Assembly (NCBI GenBank): GCA_002314795.1
Contig: DCHI01000024.1
Location: 51,583-67,579, forward strand
DNA: 15,997 bases
Direction: 5' to 3'
Source: Bacteroidales bacterium UBA1756
GTDB lineage: Bacteria; Bacteroidota; Bacteroidia; Bacteroidales; WCHB1-69
A program made the translations under genes and the position numbers. Of the stretch, positions 1-7,043 are shown in pieces (positions within the stretch are counted from its first letter, which is position 1; each line of letters starts with the position of its first letter). Under the pieces are notes generated by a model that had not been told where the DNA came from, ran no database searches, and saw nothing but the letters and a program-made list of their open reading frames with translations.

Positions 1-11
1 TTTTGAGGCTG

Positions 12-19
12 CAAAAATA
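12..19 (-). promoter_or_regulatory. Probable divergent promoter -7 element (TAnnTTTG)
   Basis: Read on the minus strand this is TATTTTTG, a full match to the Bacteroidota -7 consensus TAnnTTTG, followed by CAGCCT. The same ten bases TTTGCAGCCT occur at the plus-strand promoter near 241. It would drive a gene lying left of the window. No convincing -33 element is visible, so the call rests on the -7 box and its downstream bases. Confidence 0.45.
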
Positions 20-236
20 CACTTTTTTTCATTCCTCACGACATTCCTTGAAAAATTTTTTTTATTCTACAAATAATCATTTTAACTTTCTTATTATCAC
101 TCATTTATTTAAAAGAATAAAAAATCGTTTGGAAGAAAAAAAGCGCAGATGTTCGCGTAGAGCACTCCATTTTCGCACAAAACCGTCAGAAATCTTCATT
201 TTTCGTTACGGCACCGCTTTTCCTACAAAAAAAACT

Positions 237-244
237 TACCTTTG
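237..244 (+). promoter_or_regulatory. Promoter -7 element for the rhomboid operon
   Basis: TACCTTTG matches the TAnnTTTG -7 consensus of Bacteroidota primary sigma factor promoters and is followed by CAGCC. It lies about 26 bases before the preferred ATG at 270, leaving a short leader. A clear -33 TTTG is not seen at the usual spacing. The rest of 1-236 is AT-rich and shows no gene; the reading frame open from base 3 is low-complexity and starts at TTG, so I treat it as non-coding. Confidence 0.6.
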
Positions 245-269
245 CAGCCTGAAAAAAAGCAACCGAAAT

Positions 270-1130
270 ATGAGCAACGATGTCCGGATGGGCGGGTTCA
301 ACATACTCCCACCTATTGTCAAGAACTTACTGATTATCAACGCACTATTTTTTTTAGCAAAAATAGTAGGAGCCAAATTCGGCATTGACTTGGACAAGTG
401 GTTAGGTTTGCACTTTGTTACAGCGAGCGACTTTTATCCGTGGCAGATTATTACCTATATGTTTATGCACGGAGATTTCGGGCATCTCTTTTTCAATATG
501 TTCGCGCTATGGATGTTCGGAGCGGCCATCGAAAACTACTGGGGAGCCAAACGTTTTCTGGTTTATTACTTGATTACAGGAATCGGAGCCGCTATCGTTC
601 ATTTTGGCATTCAAGGCTTTATGGTGATGCCCGAATTAGCCGTCATCAATAACTATTTGGATGCCCCTTCTGTAGATAATCTTATCGAAATTGCCAAACA
701 CCATCAGTTTCAAATAAACCCTGATTCCGGAGAAATCGCATCGGCTTTCGCCGTTTTCAACGAAACTTTTCGGCAGATCCAAATTGACCCAACCAACACG
801 GATCTTTTGAATCAATGCACCGAATTTTTAGTCTCTTATAAAGAATATTTTCTCAATCAGCACGTGATTATTGGGGCATCCGGTGCGGTTTTCGGACTGC
901 TTTTAGCATTCGGGATGCTATTCCCTAACTCACAGATTTACTTGTACTTTCTCATTCCGATGAAAGCAAAATGGTTCGTCATACTATATGGTGCTTTGGA
1001 GCTTTTCTATGGAGTTACTGGAACGCAGGACGGTGTGGCGCATTTTGCACACCTCGGGGGAATGCTGTTCGGCATCATTCTCATTTTGCTGTGGCGCAAA
1101 CAGGAACGGAATCGAAACATTGAATGGTAA
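270..1130 (+). CDS. Rhomboid family intramembrane serine protease (first of a tandem pair)
   Basis: Inner-membrane serine protease of the rhomboid family, expected to cleave transmembrane segments of unknown substrates; 286 residues. The TM2-type motif HGDFGHLFFNMFALW, the active-site GASGAVFG (Ser about residue 204) and the late-helix AHFAHLGG (His about 258) give a complete Ser-His dyad. About 80 polar residues (roughly 115-195) sit between the third predicted helix and the active-site helix, longer than in minimal rhomboids and probably extramembrane. The frame is open back to base 3, but that part is low-complexity and precedes the promoter at 237-244, so the ATG at 270 (MSNDVRMGG) is preferred. 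A second rhomboid follows after 21 bases and a membrane hydrolase after that, implying one operon. Family assignment is firm; substrate unknown. Confidence 0.93.
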   Translation: MSNDVRMGGFNILPPIVKNLLIINALFFLAKIVGAKFGIDLDKWLGLHFVTASDFYPWQIITYMFMHGDFGHLFFNMFALWMFGAAIENYWGAKRFLVYYLITGIGAAIVHFGIQGFMVMPELAVINNYLDAPSVDNLIEIAKHHQFQINPDSGEIASAFAVFNETFRQIQIDPTNTDLLNQCTEFLVSYKEYFLNQHVIIGASGAVFGLLLAFGMLFPNSQIYLYFLIPMKAKWFVILYGALELFYGVTGTQDGVAHFAHLGGMLFGIILILLWRKQERNRNIEW

Positions 1131-1151
1131 TTCTTTAAACAAGAAACGAAT

Positions 1152-2066
1152 ATGTTACGAACTTCCCCTTTCAGACAACGGCTGCATTTTCTCACCAGCG
1201 GCATCCGGCAGTTTTTTGCAGGAAAGACCGTACTCAGCAACCTTATCTTAGCCAATGTTATCATTTTTGTTCTTCTTTTGGTAATGAGAGGACTCATCCA
1301 TCTTGGCGGATGGCTTTTCCAAACCGACATTCCCGTTGATGCGTGGATGGATGCGAACCTTGCCTTTTCGTCCAATCCAGAGACATTCCTCCATCATCCG
1401 TGGACGATAGTCACCAATCTGTTCATACACGGCGGTTTCTGGCATATTTTCTTCAATATGTTTATGCTGTACGTGTTTGGGAAATTGTTTCTGCAATACC
1501 TCAGTTCCAAGCAGCTTCTTACAACTTACTTGATAGGAGGAATCGTTGGCAATTTGTTTTTTATGGCGGCGTACCAGCTGTTTCCTGCGTTTGAAAACAT
1601 TGCCGCCTTATCCACTTGCGTGGGCGCGTCCGGAGCCGTGATGGCCATTCTGTTAGCCGTAACCATTTACCGTCCGAACCATCCCATCAACCTGTTACTT
1701 ATCGGACAGACGAAACTCAAATGGGTCGCCGTACTTTTTGTCGTCATCGACCTGCTTTCCATCGGGGGCGGAAATGCGGGCGGCCACTTTGCCCATTTAG
1801 GAGGAGCACTCTACGGAGCCATTGCCGCCATTTTCTTTCAGATTGGGAATCCATTCAAAAAGGTTGTTTTTCAAAAAGATAAGAAGAAATACTACACGTC
1901 GCCCAAATATGCTCAAGGGTCTCGTCCAATGTCGGACGCCGATTTCAATGCAAAAAAACGCAGTGATGAAAAAAAGGCGGATGCCATTTTGGACAAGATT
2001 TCAAAGGCCGGATACGGCGCGCTGACAAAGGAAGAACGCGATTTTTTATACCATTATAAACGATAA
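1152..2066 (+). CDS. Rhomboid family intramembrane serine protease with C-terminal cytoplasmic tail
   Basis: Second rhomboid protease, 304 residues. Motifs in order: HGGFWHIFFNMFMLYVFG, active-site VGASGAVMA (Ser about residue 160) and GGHFAHLGGALYG (His about 212). It lacks the long insertion of its neighbour but carries a charged tail of about 60 residues after the last helix, ending SKAGYGALTKEERDFLYHYK. This matches my memory of the short domain found after rhomboids in Bacteroidota (DUF6576), a name I could not check. The start is ATG, 21 bases after the preceding stop, so co-translation from the same mRNA is likely. Both paralogues keep the catalytic dyad, so neither looks like an inactive iRhom-type protein. 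Substrates cannot be read from the sequence. Confidence 0.93.
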   Translation: MLRTSPFRQRLHFLTSGIRQFFAGKTVLSNLILANVIIFVLLLVMRGLIHLGGWLFQTDIPVDAWMDANLAFSSNPETFLHHPWTIVTNLFIHGGFWHIFFNMFMLYVFGKLFLQYLSSKQLLTTYLIGGIVGNLFFMAAYQLFPAFENIAALSTCVGASGAVMAILLAVTIYRPNHPINLLLIGQTKLKWVAVLFVVIDLLSIGGGNAGGHFAHLGGALYGAIAAIFFQIGNPFKKVVFQKDKKKYYTSPKYAQGSRPMSDADFNAKKRSDEKKADAILDKISKAGYGALTKEERDFLYHYKR

Positions 2067-2071
2067 CGATA

Positions 2072-3256
2072 GTGAAGAAACGGACACATCGGAGCAGTAC
2101 TTCAAAACAAAAAGAGGGGAAACGACGCTCCATTTTCTTTTGGATATTACTCATTACCAATATTATTGCAGCGATACCACTCTTGTTGGCCTGGATGGCA
2201 GGATTCACTCCACCATCTTGGGGAGGACTATTGATTTGCAGCGCCATCGGTTTCAAATACCTTTTAATCACAAACTTGGTGTTTGTCGTTTTATGGCTAC
2301 CATTCCATTACCAATGGTGCCTAATCTCGCTTATTCTTGTTTTACTCAACGTCGGGAACATAGACAAGCAGATACAGTTGCACGCGCACGAAGTTCCAGA
2401 GAACTGTCCCAACGCAGTGAAAGTGATGAGTTACAACGCCAATCTTTTCGGTTTGTACAAAGATGACGATATGGGAAAACGCATAGCCGAAAAAGACAAG
2501 ATATTGAGCTACATTGCGGGAGAGCAACCCGACATCATCTGCTTTCAAGAATATTTCTGGGACAAGAGTGAACAGTTGAATTTTCACACAACAGACGCAC
2601 TTCTAAGAGTTCTGAATTTGGAAGATACCCCAGAACACTACTACCAATATTTCACCAATACGAATAGAAAAAAATACTATTACGGATTAGCTGTTTTCAG
2701 CCGATACAGAATTGTCAATTCCGGAGCCATCATCTCCGATAGCAGTTCCAATGCTGCTGTTTTTATTGATTTCAAATACCGTAATGACACGTTTCGCGTT
2801 TACAATCTGCACCTTACGTCACTACATTTGAACGAAACCGACTATTCCGTCAGTGAACAAATACAGAAAAATGACTTTCAAGATCCGAAAATGGACAAAA
2901 ACATAAAAAAACTATACCGGAAGTTGAAAGAAACGACCGTTGCTCGTCAGCACCAAGTTGAAACCATACGGGCCGATATGGACACGTGCCGCTATCCGAT
3001 TATCGTATGCGGAGACTTTAACGAGCCGCCAGCAGGCTACGCCTACAACCGAATTGCGAAGCGGCTCAAAGATTCATTCCGAGAAAGCGGGCACGGACAC
3101 GGCTACACCTACCACGGGAACAAGATGCCACCTTACCGAATTGACTATATATTGCACGATAAAAACTACAACGCATTCGGTTATTCCGTCAACAGTACTC
3201 TTTCTGTATCAGACCATTACCCCATTCAAGCGACCATCTCTTTATTAAAAAAATAA
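2072..3256 (+). CDS. Membrane-anchored endonuclease/exonuclease/phosphatase (EEP) family protein
   Basis: 394 residues, GTG start (GTG AAG AAA CGG) five bases after the second rhomboid stop. The next in-frame ATG is only at residue 42, inside the first hydrophobic segment, so GTG is preferred. Residues about 18-95 form three closely spaced hydrophobic segments; the rest is an EEP fold with VMSYNANLFG, ICFQEYFW (metal-binding Glu near 157), LHLTSLHL, CGDFNEPP near 313 and SDHYPI near 379. These are the usual Asn, Glu, Asp/Asn and Asp-His catalytic signatures, so it should be an active Mg-dependent phosphodiesterase or phosphatase. Whether it acts on nucleic acid, lipid or another phosphoester is not visible. 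Position after two rhomboids is a recurring order in Bacteroidota. No hairpin terminator is evident after it. Confidence 0.9.
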   Translation: MKKRTHRSSTSKQKEGKRRSIFFWILLITNIIAAIPLLLAWMAGFTPPSWGGLLICSAIGFKYLLITNLVFVVLWLPFHYQWCLISLILVLLNVGNIDKQIQLHAHEVPENCPNAVKVMSYNANLFGLYKDDDMGKRIAEKDKILSYIAGEQPDIICFQEYFWDKSEQLNFHTTDALLRVLNLEDTPEHYYQYFTNTNRKKYYYGLAVFSRYRIVNSGAIISDSSSNAAVFIDFKYRNDTFRVYNLHLTSLHLNETDYSVSEQIQKNDFQDPKMDKNIKKLYRKLKETTVARQHQVETIRADMDTCRYPIIVCGDFNEPPAGYAYNRIAKRLKDSFRESGHGHGYTYHGNKMPPYRIDYILHDKNYNAFGYSVNSTLSVSDHYPIQATISLLKK

Positions 3257-3295
3257 CTCCTTCTGTTAAAAAAAAATAATTTGTAAAAAGAGGAA

Positions 3296-3318
3296 TACTA
3301 CAACCGAAAAATGTAGTA
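3296..3318. repeat. 7-bp perfect inverted repeat over the lipoprotein promoter
   Basis: TACTACA (3296-3302) and TGTAGTA (3312-3318) are perfect inverted copies separated by nine A-rich bases. The right arm shares its last two bases with the -7 box at 3317-3324, so the palindrome covers the promoter spacer. It could be a repressor or activator operator. The stem is short and has no following T tract of its own, so a terminator for the upstream operon is less likely. Function is inferred from position only. Confidence 0.45.
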
Positions 3319-3324
3319 CTTTTG
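3317..3324 (+). promoter_or_regulatory. Promoter -7 element for the lipoprotein pair
   Basis: TACTTTTG matches TAnnTTTG and is followed by CGCC, the same kind of GC-rich start region seen at the other promoters here. It lies about 40 bases before the ATG at 3365, and the leader between is A/T-rich, which is common for strongly translated Bacteroidota genes. No good -33 TTTG at about 20 bases spacing. Confidence 0.65.
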
Positions 3325-3364
3325 CGCCACTAAATTCATTTATAAACCTTAAAAATTTTAAACA

Positions 3365-3871
3365 ATGAAAAAAGTATTAAGTATTGCAATTATTGCCCTC
3401 GCAGGCATTATGGTTTTCAGTTCTTGCAAAAAAGAAAAAACAATGACTGAATTGTTGACCCAAGAAAAAGGTTGGGTAATGAGCGCTGCAACTTCCACTC
3501 CTTACTGGACTTTGTTGGATCAAACTCAAATCACCGACTTGCTCAATGGCGGTTATTTCTTTGATTGTGAAAAAGACGACATTATCACTTTCAAATCAGA
3601 CAACTATGAATATTTGGCTCCTGGCAAAACTGTTTGCGAAGGAGAACCCGCACAAGAAACTTCCCTCGGCAAATGGACTTTGGATGAAAAGGCAAAAACA
3701 CTTGAAATGCAACTTCCTTGTTTTGGTGACGATGCAATTGAAACCGTAAAAGTTGAAGAACTTACCAAAGAAACTTTGAAAATCAGCTACACCTTTACTC
3801 TTACAGCTGATCCTGCAAAGGGCGTTCCCGGAACTTACACTTTCACCATCACCTACGTTCCTGCTAAATAA
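3365..3871 (+). CDS. Lipocalin-like lipoprotein of unknown function
   Basis: 168-residue predicted lipoprotein: a Lys-Lys start, a hydrophobic core and lipobox FSSC with lipidated Cys at residue 21, so it should be trimmed by signal peptidase II and anchored in an outer or inner membrane. The mature part alternates polar and hydrophobic residues and contains GWVMSAATSTP, a DDIITFKSDNYEYL segment and LGKWTLDEKAKTLEMQ, a pattern resembling the lipocalin-like/DUF5004-type small lipoproteins common in Bacteroidales; I infer a beta-barrel-like fold, not a known ligand. Codon use is skewed to a narrow A/T-ending set, and the promoter and short A-rich leader fit strong expression. The second lipoprotein gene follows after 40 bases with no promoter of its own visible. 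Confidence 0.85.
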   Translation: MKKVLSIAIIALAGIMVFSSCKKEKTMTELLTQEKGWVMSAATSTPYWTLLDQTQITDLLNGGYFFDCEKDDIITFKSDNYEYLAPGKTVCEGEPAQETSLGKWTLDEKAKTLEMQLPCFGDDAIETVKVEELTKETLKISYTFTLTADPAKGVPGTYTFTITYVPAK

Positions 3872-3911
3872 TTAAACAAGAATAACATTAACCAATTAAA
3901 CAATAAAGAAA

Positions 3912-4235
3912 ATGAAAAAATTATTTTTAGTCGCTTTGGCTGCTGGTCTTTTCGTAGCCTGTGGTAACAAATCAAACGAAGAAGCAGTTGTTGACACTCC
4001 TGCAGTAGTTGAAGAAGAAGTTGTAGCAGAAGTTGTTGATACTCCTGTTGTAGCAGAAGAACCAGTTGTTGCTGAAGAAACTGCAAAAACTCAAACCCCT
4101 GCTAAGAAAGAAAACAAAACCGTCAAAGAAACCGCTAAGGAAGTTGGCGAAAACGTAGCTAAAGAAGCTATCAACAAAGGTGGCGAAGAAGCTGTCAAAA
4201 ACATCAAAGGCACTTCAAGCAAAGGTAACAGATAA
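3912..4235 (+). CDS. Small acidic repeat lipoprotein with Lys/Glu-rich helical tail
   Basis: 107 residues, function not recognised. The signal peptide ends in lipobox FVAC (Cys at residue 17). Residues 26-55 are two 15-residue repeats (VVDTPAVVEEEVVAE, then VVDTPVVAEEPVVAE), rich in Val and Glu with regular Pro. Residues about 60-75 form a Thr/Lys/Pro linker, and 75-100 (TVKETAKEVGENVAKEAINK and on) read as an amphipathic, LEA-like helix. The layout suggests a lipid-anchored extended spacer with a basic/acidic helix, possibly contacting the envelope or peptidoglycan, which is inference. Codons are strongly biased and a terminator follows directly, so this is the last gene of an apparently well-expressed two-lipoprotein unit. 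It is clearly coding: it has a signal peptide and the repeat keeps the reading frame. Confidence 0.82.
   Translation: MKKLFLVALAAGLFVACGNKSNEEAVVDTPAVVEEEVVAEVVDTPVVAEEPVVAEETAKTQTPAKKENKTVKETAKEVGENVAKEAINKGGEEAVKNIKGTSSKGNR
3987..4076 (+). repeat. Two in-frame 45-nt tandem repeats in the acidic lipoprotein
   Basis: Two adjacent 45-nt units encode VVDTPAVVEEEVVAE and VVDTPVVAEEPVVAE. The first 16 bases of each unit (GTTGTTGA[C/T]ACTCCTG) differ at one position. The length is a multiple of three, so gain or loss of a unit would keep the frame. Confidence 0.8.
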
Positions 4236-4259
4236 TTCTAAATTATCATACTACTACGG

Positions 4260-4291
4260 AAAACGGGAGTGAAAATCTCCCGTTTTTTTTT
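4260..4291 (+). terminator. Rho-independent terminator after the lipoprotein pair
   Basis: AAACGGGAG (4261-4269) pairs perfectly with CTCCCGTTT (4277-4285) around a seven-base loop, and a run of nine T (4283-4291) completes it. Flanking A and T bases can extend the stem. It starts 24 bases after the stop codon at 4233-4235. Confidence 0.92.
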
Positions 4292-4364
4292 GCATAACAA
4301 AAAAAGTCAAGGCAACATTTCAAGCTCATTTTTGTTAATATACTTTATTTAAACATTATCGGGT

Positions 4365-6983
4365 ATGAGACATTTTTCTATTTTCCATAAGATATTATTA
4401 TTCAATATTTTAATAATAATATCTACTTTTTTCGTGCGTGCCCAGAACGCTTCAACACAAGGTACGGATTTCTGGTTTGCCTTTATGACCAACTACGTAC
4501 ACAATCCGCCCACTCAGACGTGCCTTATTTTATCGGCAGAACGGGCGTGCAGTGCCACTGTCTCAAACCCTAATACCGGATGGAGTACCACGGTCAGCAT
4601 TCCAGCTGGCGGCCGTGTTGACGTAGATATTCCTGGAGCACAAGCGTACTACAATGTCAACAGCACCGAAGGCGTTGCATACAATTACGGTTGCCACTTG
4701 GTCTCCACCGACACCATTTCCGCCTACTCAATGAATTATCAGGACGCCTCTTTTGACGGCGGCCATCTGCTTCCTACCAGCACCTTAGCTGACGAATATA
4801 TCATTGAAACCATTCCTCCAGGAATTTACGGAAGCAGTGTTCTCATCGTTGGTACAGAAAACGGGACCGTCATCGATATTACACCGAGTGCGACCACAAA
4901 CACCGGCTGGAGTGCCAATGTTATGCAAACCATCACCTTGAATGCGGGACAGGCATTCCAATTCACAACATCCTCAGAAACGGCATCATTCTCCGGTACA
5001 AAAATTCAAACACACGACTGCAAAAAAATTGCTGTCTTTGCCGGGAACAAATGTGCTCAAGCTCCTGCCGGCTGCACCTACTGCGACCACGTCTATGACC
5101 CGATGATTCCCGTTATTTACTGGGGAAATCACTTTGCAGTCACCAATTCGCTGACACGTTCCAAAGACGTGGTGCGTGTAACCGCTCAGAATGCCGGCAC
5201 AACCGTCAGAAAAAATGGGACTTTGGTAGCCACACTCAATGCCGGTGGAACCTACAATTTTGAACTTACTTCGTCGGAAGCAGCTTGCTACATAGAGACT
5301 TCCGGACCTGCCGTATGTTATTTGTACGTGACGGGCCAGAGTTGTGGCGGCGGCACCGGAGACCCAGCAATGATTTACATTGCCCCGATAGAACAAAACA
5401 TCAAAAAAATCACCTTCGGGACTTACGAATACGGTGGAAACACGACAAACCACTATGTGAACATCGTGACCGCCACAAACAATGTCAGTTCGGTTCGTTT
5501 GGACGGAGCCAACATCAGCGGACAATTCACACCTTTGACCGGCAACAATGCCTATTCGTATGCCCGTGTCAGCATCAGCCACGCGACACACTCGCTGCAG
5601 TGCGACAGCGGGTTAGTGGCGCACGTTTACGGGCTCTACAATGTAACATCCTACGGATACAGTGTCGGCTCGAGTGCGGTCAACCTCACCAATTCAATGT
5701 TTGTCAATGATGTAAGCACGGCGGAAATTCCTGAGAACCAGCTATATTGCCCTTTCCTTCCCATTGATTTCAGAGTTGATCTCAACTACAATTATAACAG
5801 TATCACCTGGGACTTCGGTGATGGCGTAGGTACCGGCAACACGAATCCGTGCCCGTACGCCTACGACAGTTCCGGTGTCTATGTCGTCACGGCCATCATT
5901 GAACGCACCACCATCAACAACTGCTTCGGAACCAACTTTGACACCCTCCGGACGACCATTACGGTTCCGCCGCTTGAACCGATTCCCATTTACCGGACCA
6001 TCTGCGGCGGAGCAAGCTACGATTTTTACGGGCGAATCCTTACCGAACCCGGCATCTATCTTGACACCATTGTTACCGGTTCCGAATGTGACTCCATCAT
6101 AGAGCTCCATTTGTCTCTTGTACCGGCAGACCCGATTCCCGTTTTCCGAACCATTTGTCCTGGTGAAACACTGGACTTCAATGGAATCATCTATACGGAC
6201 GAAGGCATATATTTGGATACCATCCGGACGGCGGCGGGCTGCGACAGCATCATTGAACTACACATAATCATAGCCAATGTCCCATCCGTCAATTTAGGGA
6301 ACGACCGCGTTGTCTGCGGGACAGAAGAGCTTCCCGTACTGCTGTCGCCCAATTTGGGAGATGGAATGACCTATCAATGGAGCACTAGTGCGACAACAGC
6401 GGCGCTCAGTGCCAACGCTGAAGGGAACTACTCCGTTACCGTAACCAACGAAAACGGGTGTACCGGAACGGACGACATTAACGTCCGTGTCCAAGAAGGA
6501 ATCACAGTAAGTGTCGAAGCGACTTCCGATTTTTGTGAAACCGGGACAACGACATTGATAGCTACGACCAACGCTCCGAACTTGTATTGGAGCACGGGGG
6601 AAACAACACCAGAAATTGAAGCGAACCACTCCGGCGCCTACTCCGTCCGCGCATTCGACGGCCCCTGCCAGGAAACCGCATCCATCGACCTGCCCCAGTG
6701 CCCGTTCAACCTCTATTTCCCGAACTGCATCACGCCAAGCTTTGAAGACGGAAACAACGATTTCTTCCATCTGTCCAATCCGGACATTGTTGGAGAATTT
6801 GAAATATACATCTACGACCGTTGGGGCTACCTCGTATTCCATTCCACCGACCCTCACTTCCAATGGAACGGAAACGTAAACGGAAAGATTGCCAGCAATA
6901 ACGTCTTCACGTGGTACGTTTTTGCCTCACCAAAGACAGATAAAAAAAGACAAAATTTCACAGGAATCATTCTTGTATTATAA
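4365..6983 (+). CDS. T9SS type B surface protein with IgGFc-binding-like N-terminal region
   Basis: 872-residue secreted protein. Residues 1-27 form a Sec signal peptide ending VRAQ. The next roughly 400 residues, opening with GTDFWFAFM and containing HLLPTSTLADEYI, resemble the IgGFc-binding N-terminal family. A PKD-like domain (SITWDFGDG near 480) follows, then two 51-residue repeats (539-589 and 590-640) with CDSIIELH motifs, two Ig-like segments with WSTSATT and YWSTGETTPEI (about 641-775), and a gliding-motility-associated C-terminal domain from about 779, with NLYFPNCITP, YIYDRWGYLVF and a final FTGIILVL. That last domain is a type B signal for the type IX system, so the protein should cross the outer membrane and be surface-attached or released. 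An adhesin or matrix role is likely, ligand unknown. No clear promoter is seen in 4292-4364. Confidence 0.9.
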   Translation: MRHFSIFHKILLFNILIIISTFFVRAQNASTQGTDFWFAFMTNYVHNPPTQTCLILSAERACSATVSNPNTGWSTTVSIPAGGRVDVDIPGAQAYYNVNSTEGVAYNYGCHLVSTDTISAYSMNYQDASFDGGHLLPTSTLADEYIIETIPPGIYGSSVLIVGTENGTVIDITPSATTNTGWSANVMQTITLNAGQAFQFTTSSETASFSGTKIQTHDCKKIAVFAGNKCAQAPAGCTYCDHVYDPMIPVIYWGNHFAVTNSLTRSKDVVRVTAQNAGTTVRKNGTLVATLNAGGTYNFELTSSEAACYIETSGPAVCYLYVTGQSCGGGTGDPAMIYIAPIEQNIKKITFGTYEYGGNTTNHYVNIVTATNNVSSVRLDGANISGQFTPLTGNNAYSYARVSISHATHSLQCDSGLVAHVYGLYNVTSYGYSVGSSAVNLTNSMFVNDVSTAEIPENQLYCPFLPIDFRVDLNYNYNSITWDFGDGVGTGNTNPCPYAYDSSGVYVVTAIIERTTINNCFGTNFDTLRTTITVPPLEPIPIYRTICGGASYDFYGRILTEPGIYLDTIVTGSECDSIIELHLSLVPADPIPVFRTICPGETLDFNGIIYTDEGIYLDTIRTAAGCDSIIELHIIIANVPSVNLGNDRVVCGTEELPVLLSPNLGDGMTYQWSTSATTAALSANAEGNYSVTVTNENGCTGTDDINVRVQEGITVSVEATSDFCETGTTTLIATTNAPNLYWSTGETTPEIEANHSGAYSVRAFDGPCQETASIDLPQCPFNLYFPNCITPSFEDGNNDFFHLSNPDIVGEFEIYIYDRWGYLVFHSTDPHFQWNGNVNGKIASNNVFTWYVFASPKTDKKRQNFTGIILVL
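5979..6284 (+). repeat. Two 51-residue tandem repeats in the surface protein
   Basis: Two adjacent 153-nt units encode residues 539-589 and 590-640. By my alignment 29 of 51 residues are identical, including PIP, RTIC, GIYLDT and CDSIIELH. Each unit has two conserved Cys. This Cys-containing module recurs in T9SS surface proteins of Bacteroidales and probably forms small stalk domains. Confidence 0.8.
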
Positions 6984-7005
6984 TTCCACCAAACAATAAG
7001 AGCAC

Positions 7006-7012
7006 TATTTTG
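7006..7012 (+). promoter_or_regulatory. Possible promoter -7-like element before the isomerase gene
   Basis: TATTTTG differs from TAnnTTTG only by one missing spacer base and is followed by CCG. It lies about 31 bases before the ATG at 7044. The 60-base gap after the surface-protein gene has no terminator with a T tract, so the downstream operon could also be read through from upstream. Weak call. Confidence 0.3.
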
Positions 7013-7034
7013 CCGTTAAAAAAAATTGGCAAAA
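7008..7034. repeat. 7-bp inverted repeat in the isomerase gene leader
   Basis: TTTTGCC (7008-7014) and GGCAAAA (7028-7034) are perfect inverted copies around a 13-base A-rich loop, ending nine bases before the ATG at 7044. In RNA it would form a weak hairpin near the ribosome landing site. There is no T tract after it on the plus strand, so it is not a standard terminator. Confidence 0.4.
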
Positions 7035-7043
7035 AAAATAGAA

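Noticed and set aside
3..269. In-frame upstream extension of the first rhomboid to base 3
   Set aside because: It starts at TTG, encodes low-complexity Phe/Lys/Asn-rich sequence unlike rhomboids, and lies mostly upstream of the promoter at 237-244.
3853..4086. Minus-strand Gln/Leu-rich open frame over the acidic lipoprotein
   Set aside because: The Gln/Leu runs are the reverse complement of the Val/Glu repeat; no signal peptide or start context.
4986..5591. Minus-strand 201-codon open frame inside the surface protein gene
   Set aside because: It is fully inside a well-supported coding region with recognisable domains on the other strand; its translation shows no family motif and no promoter.
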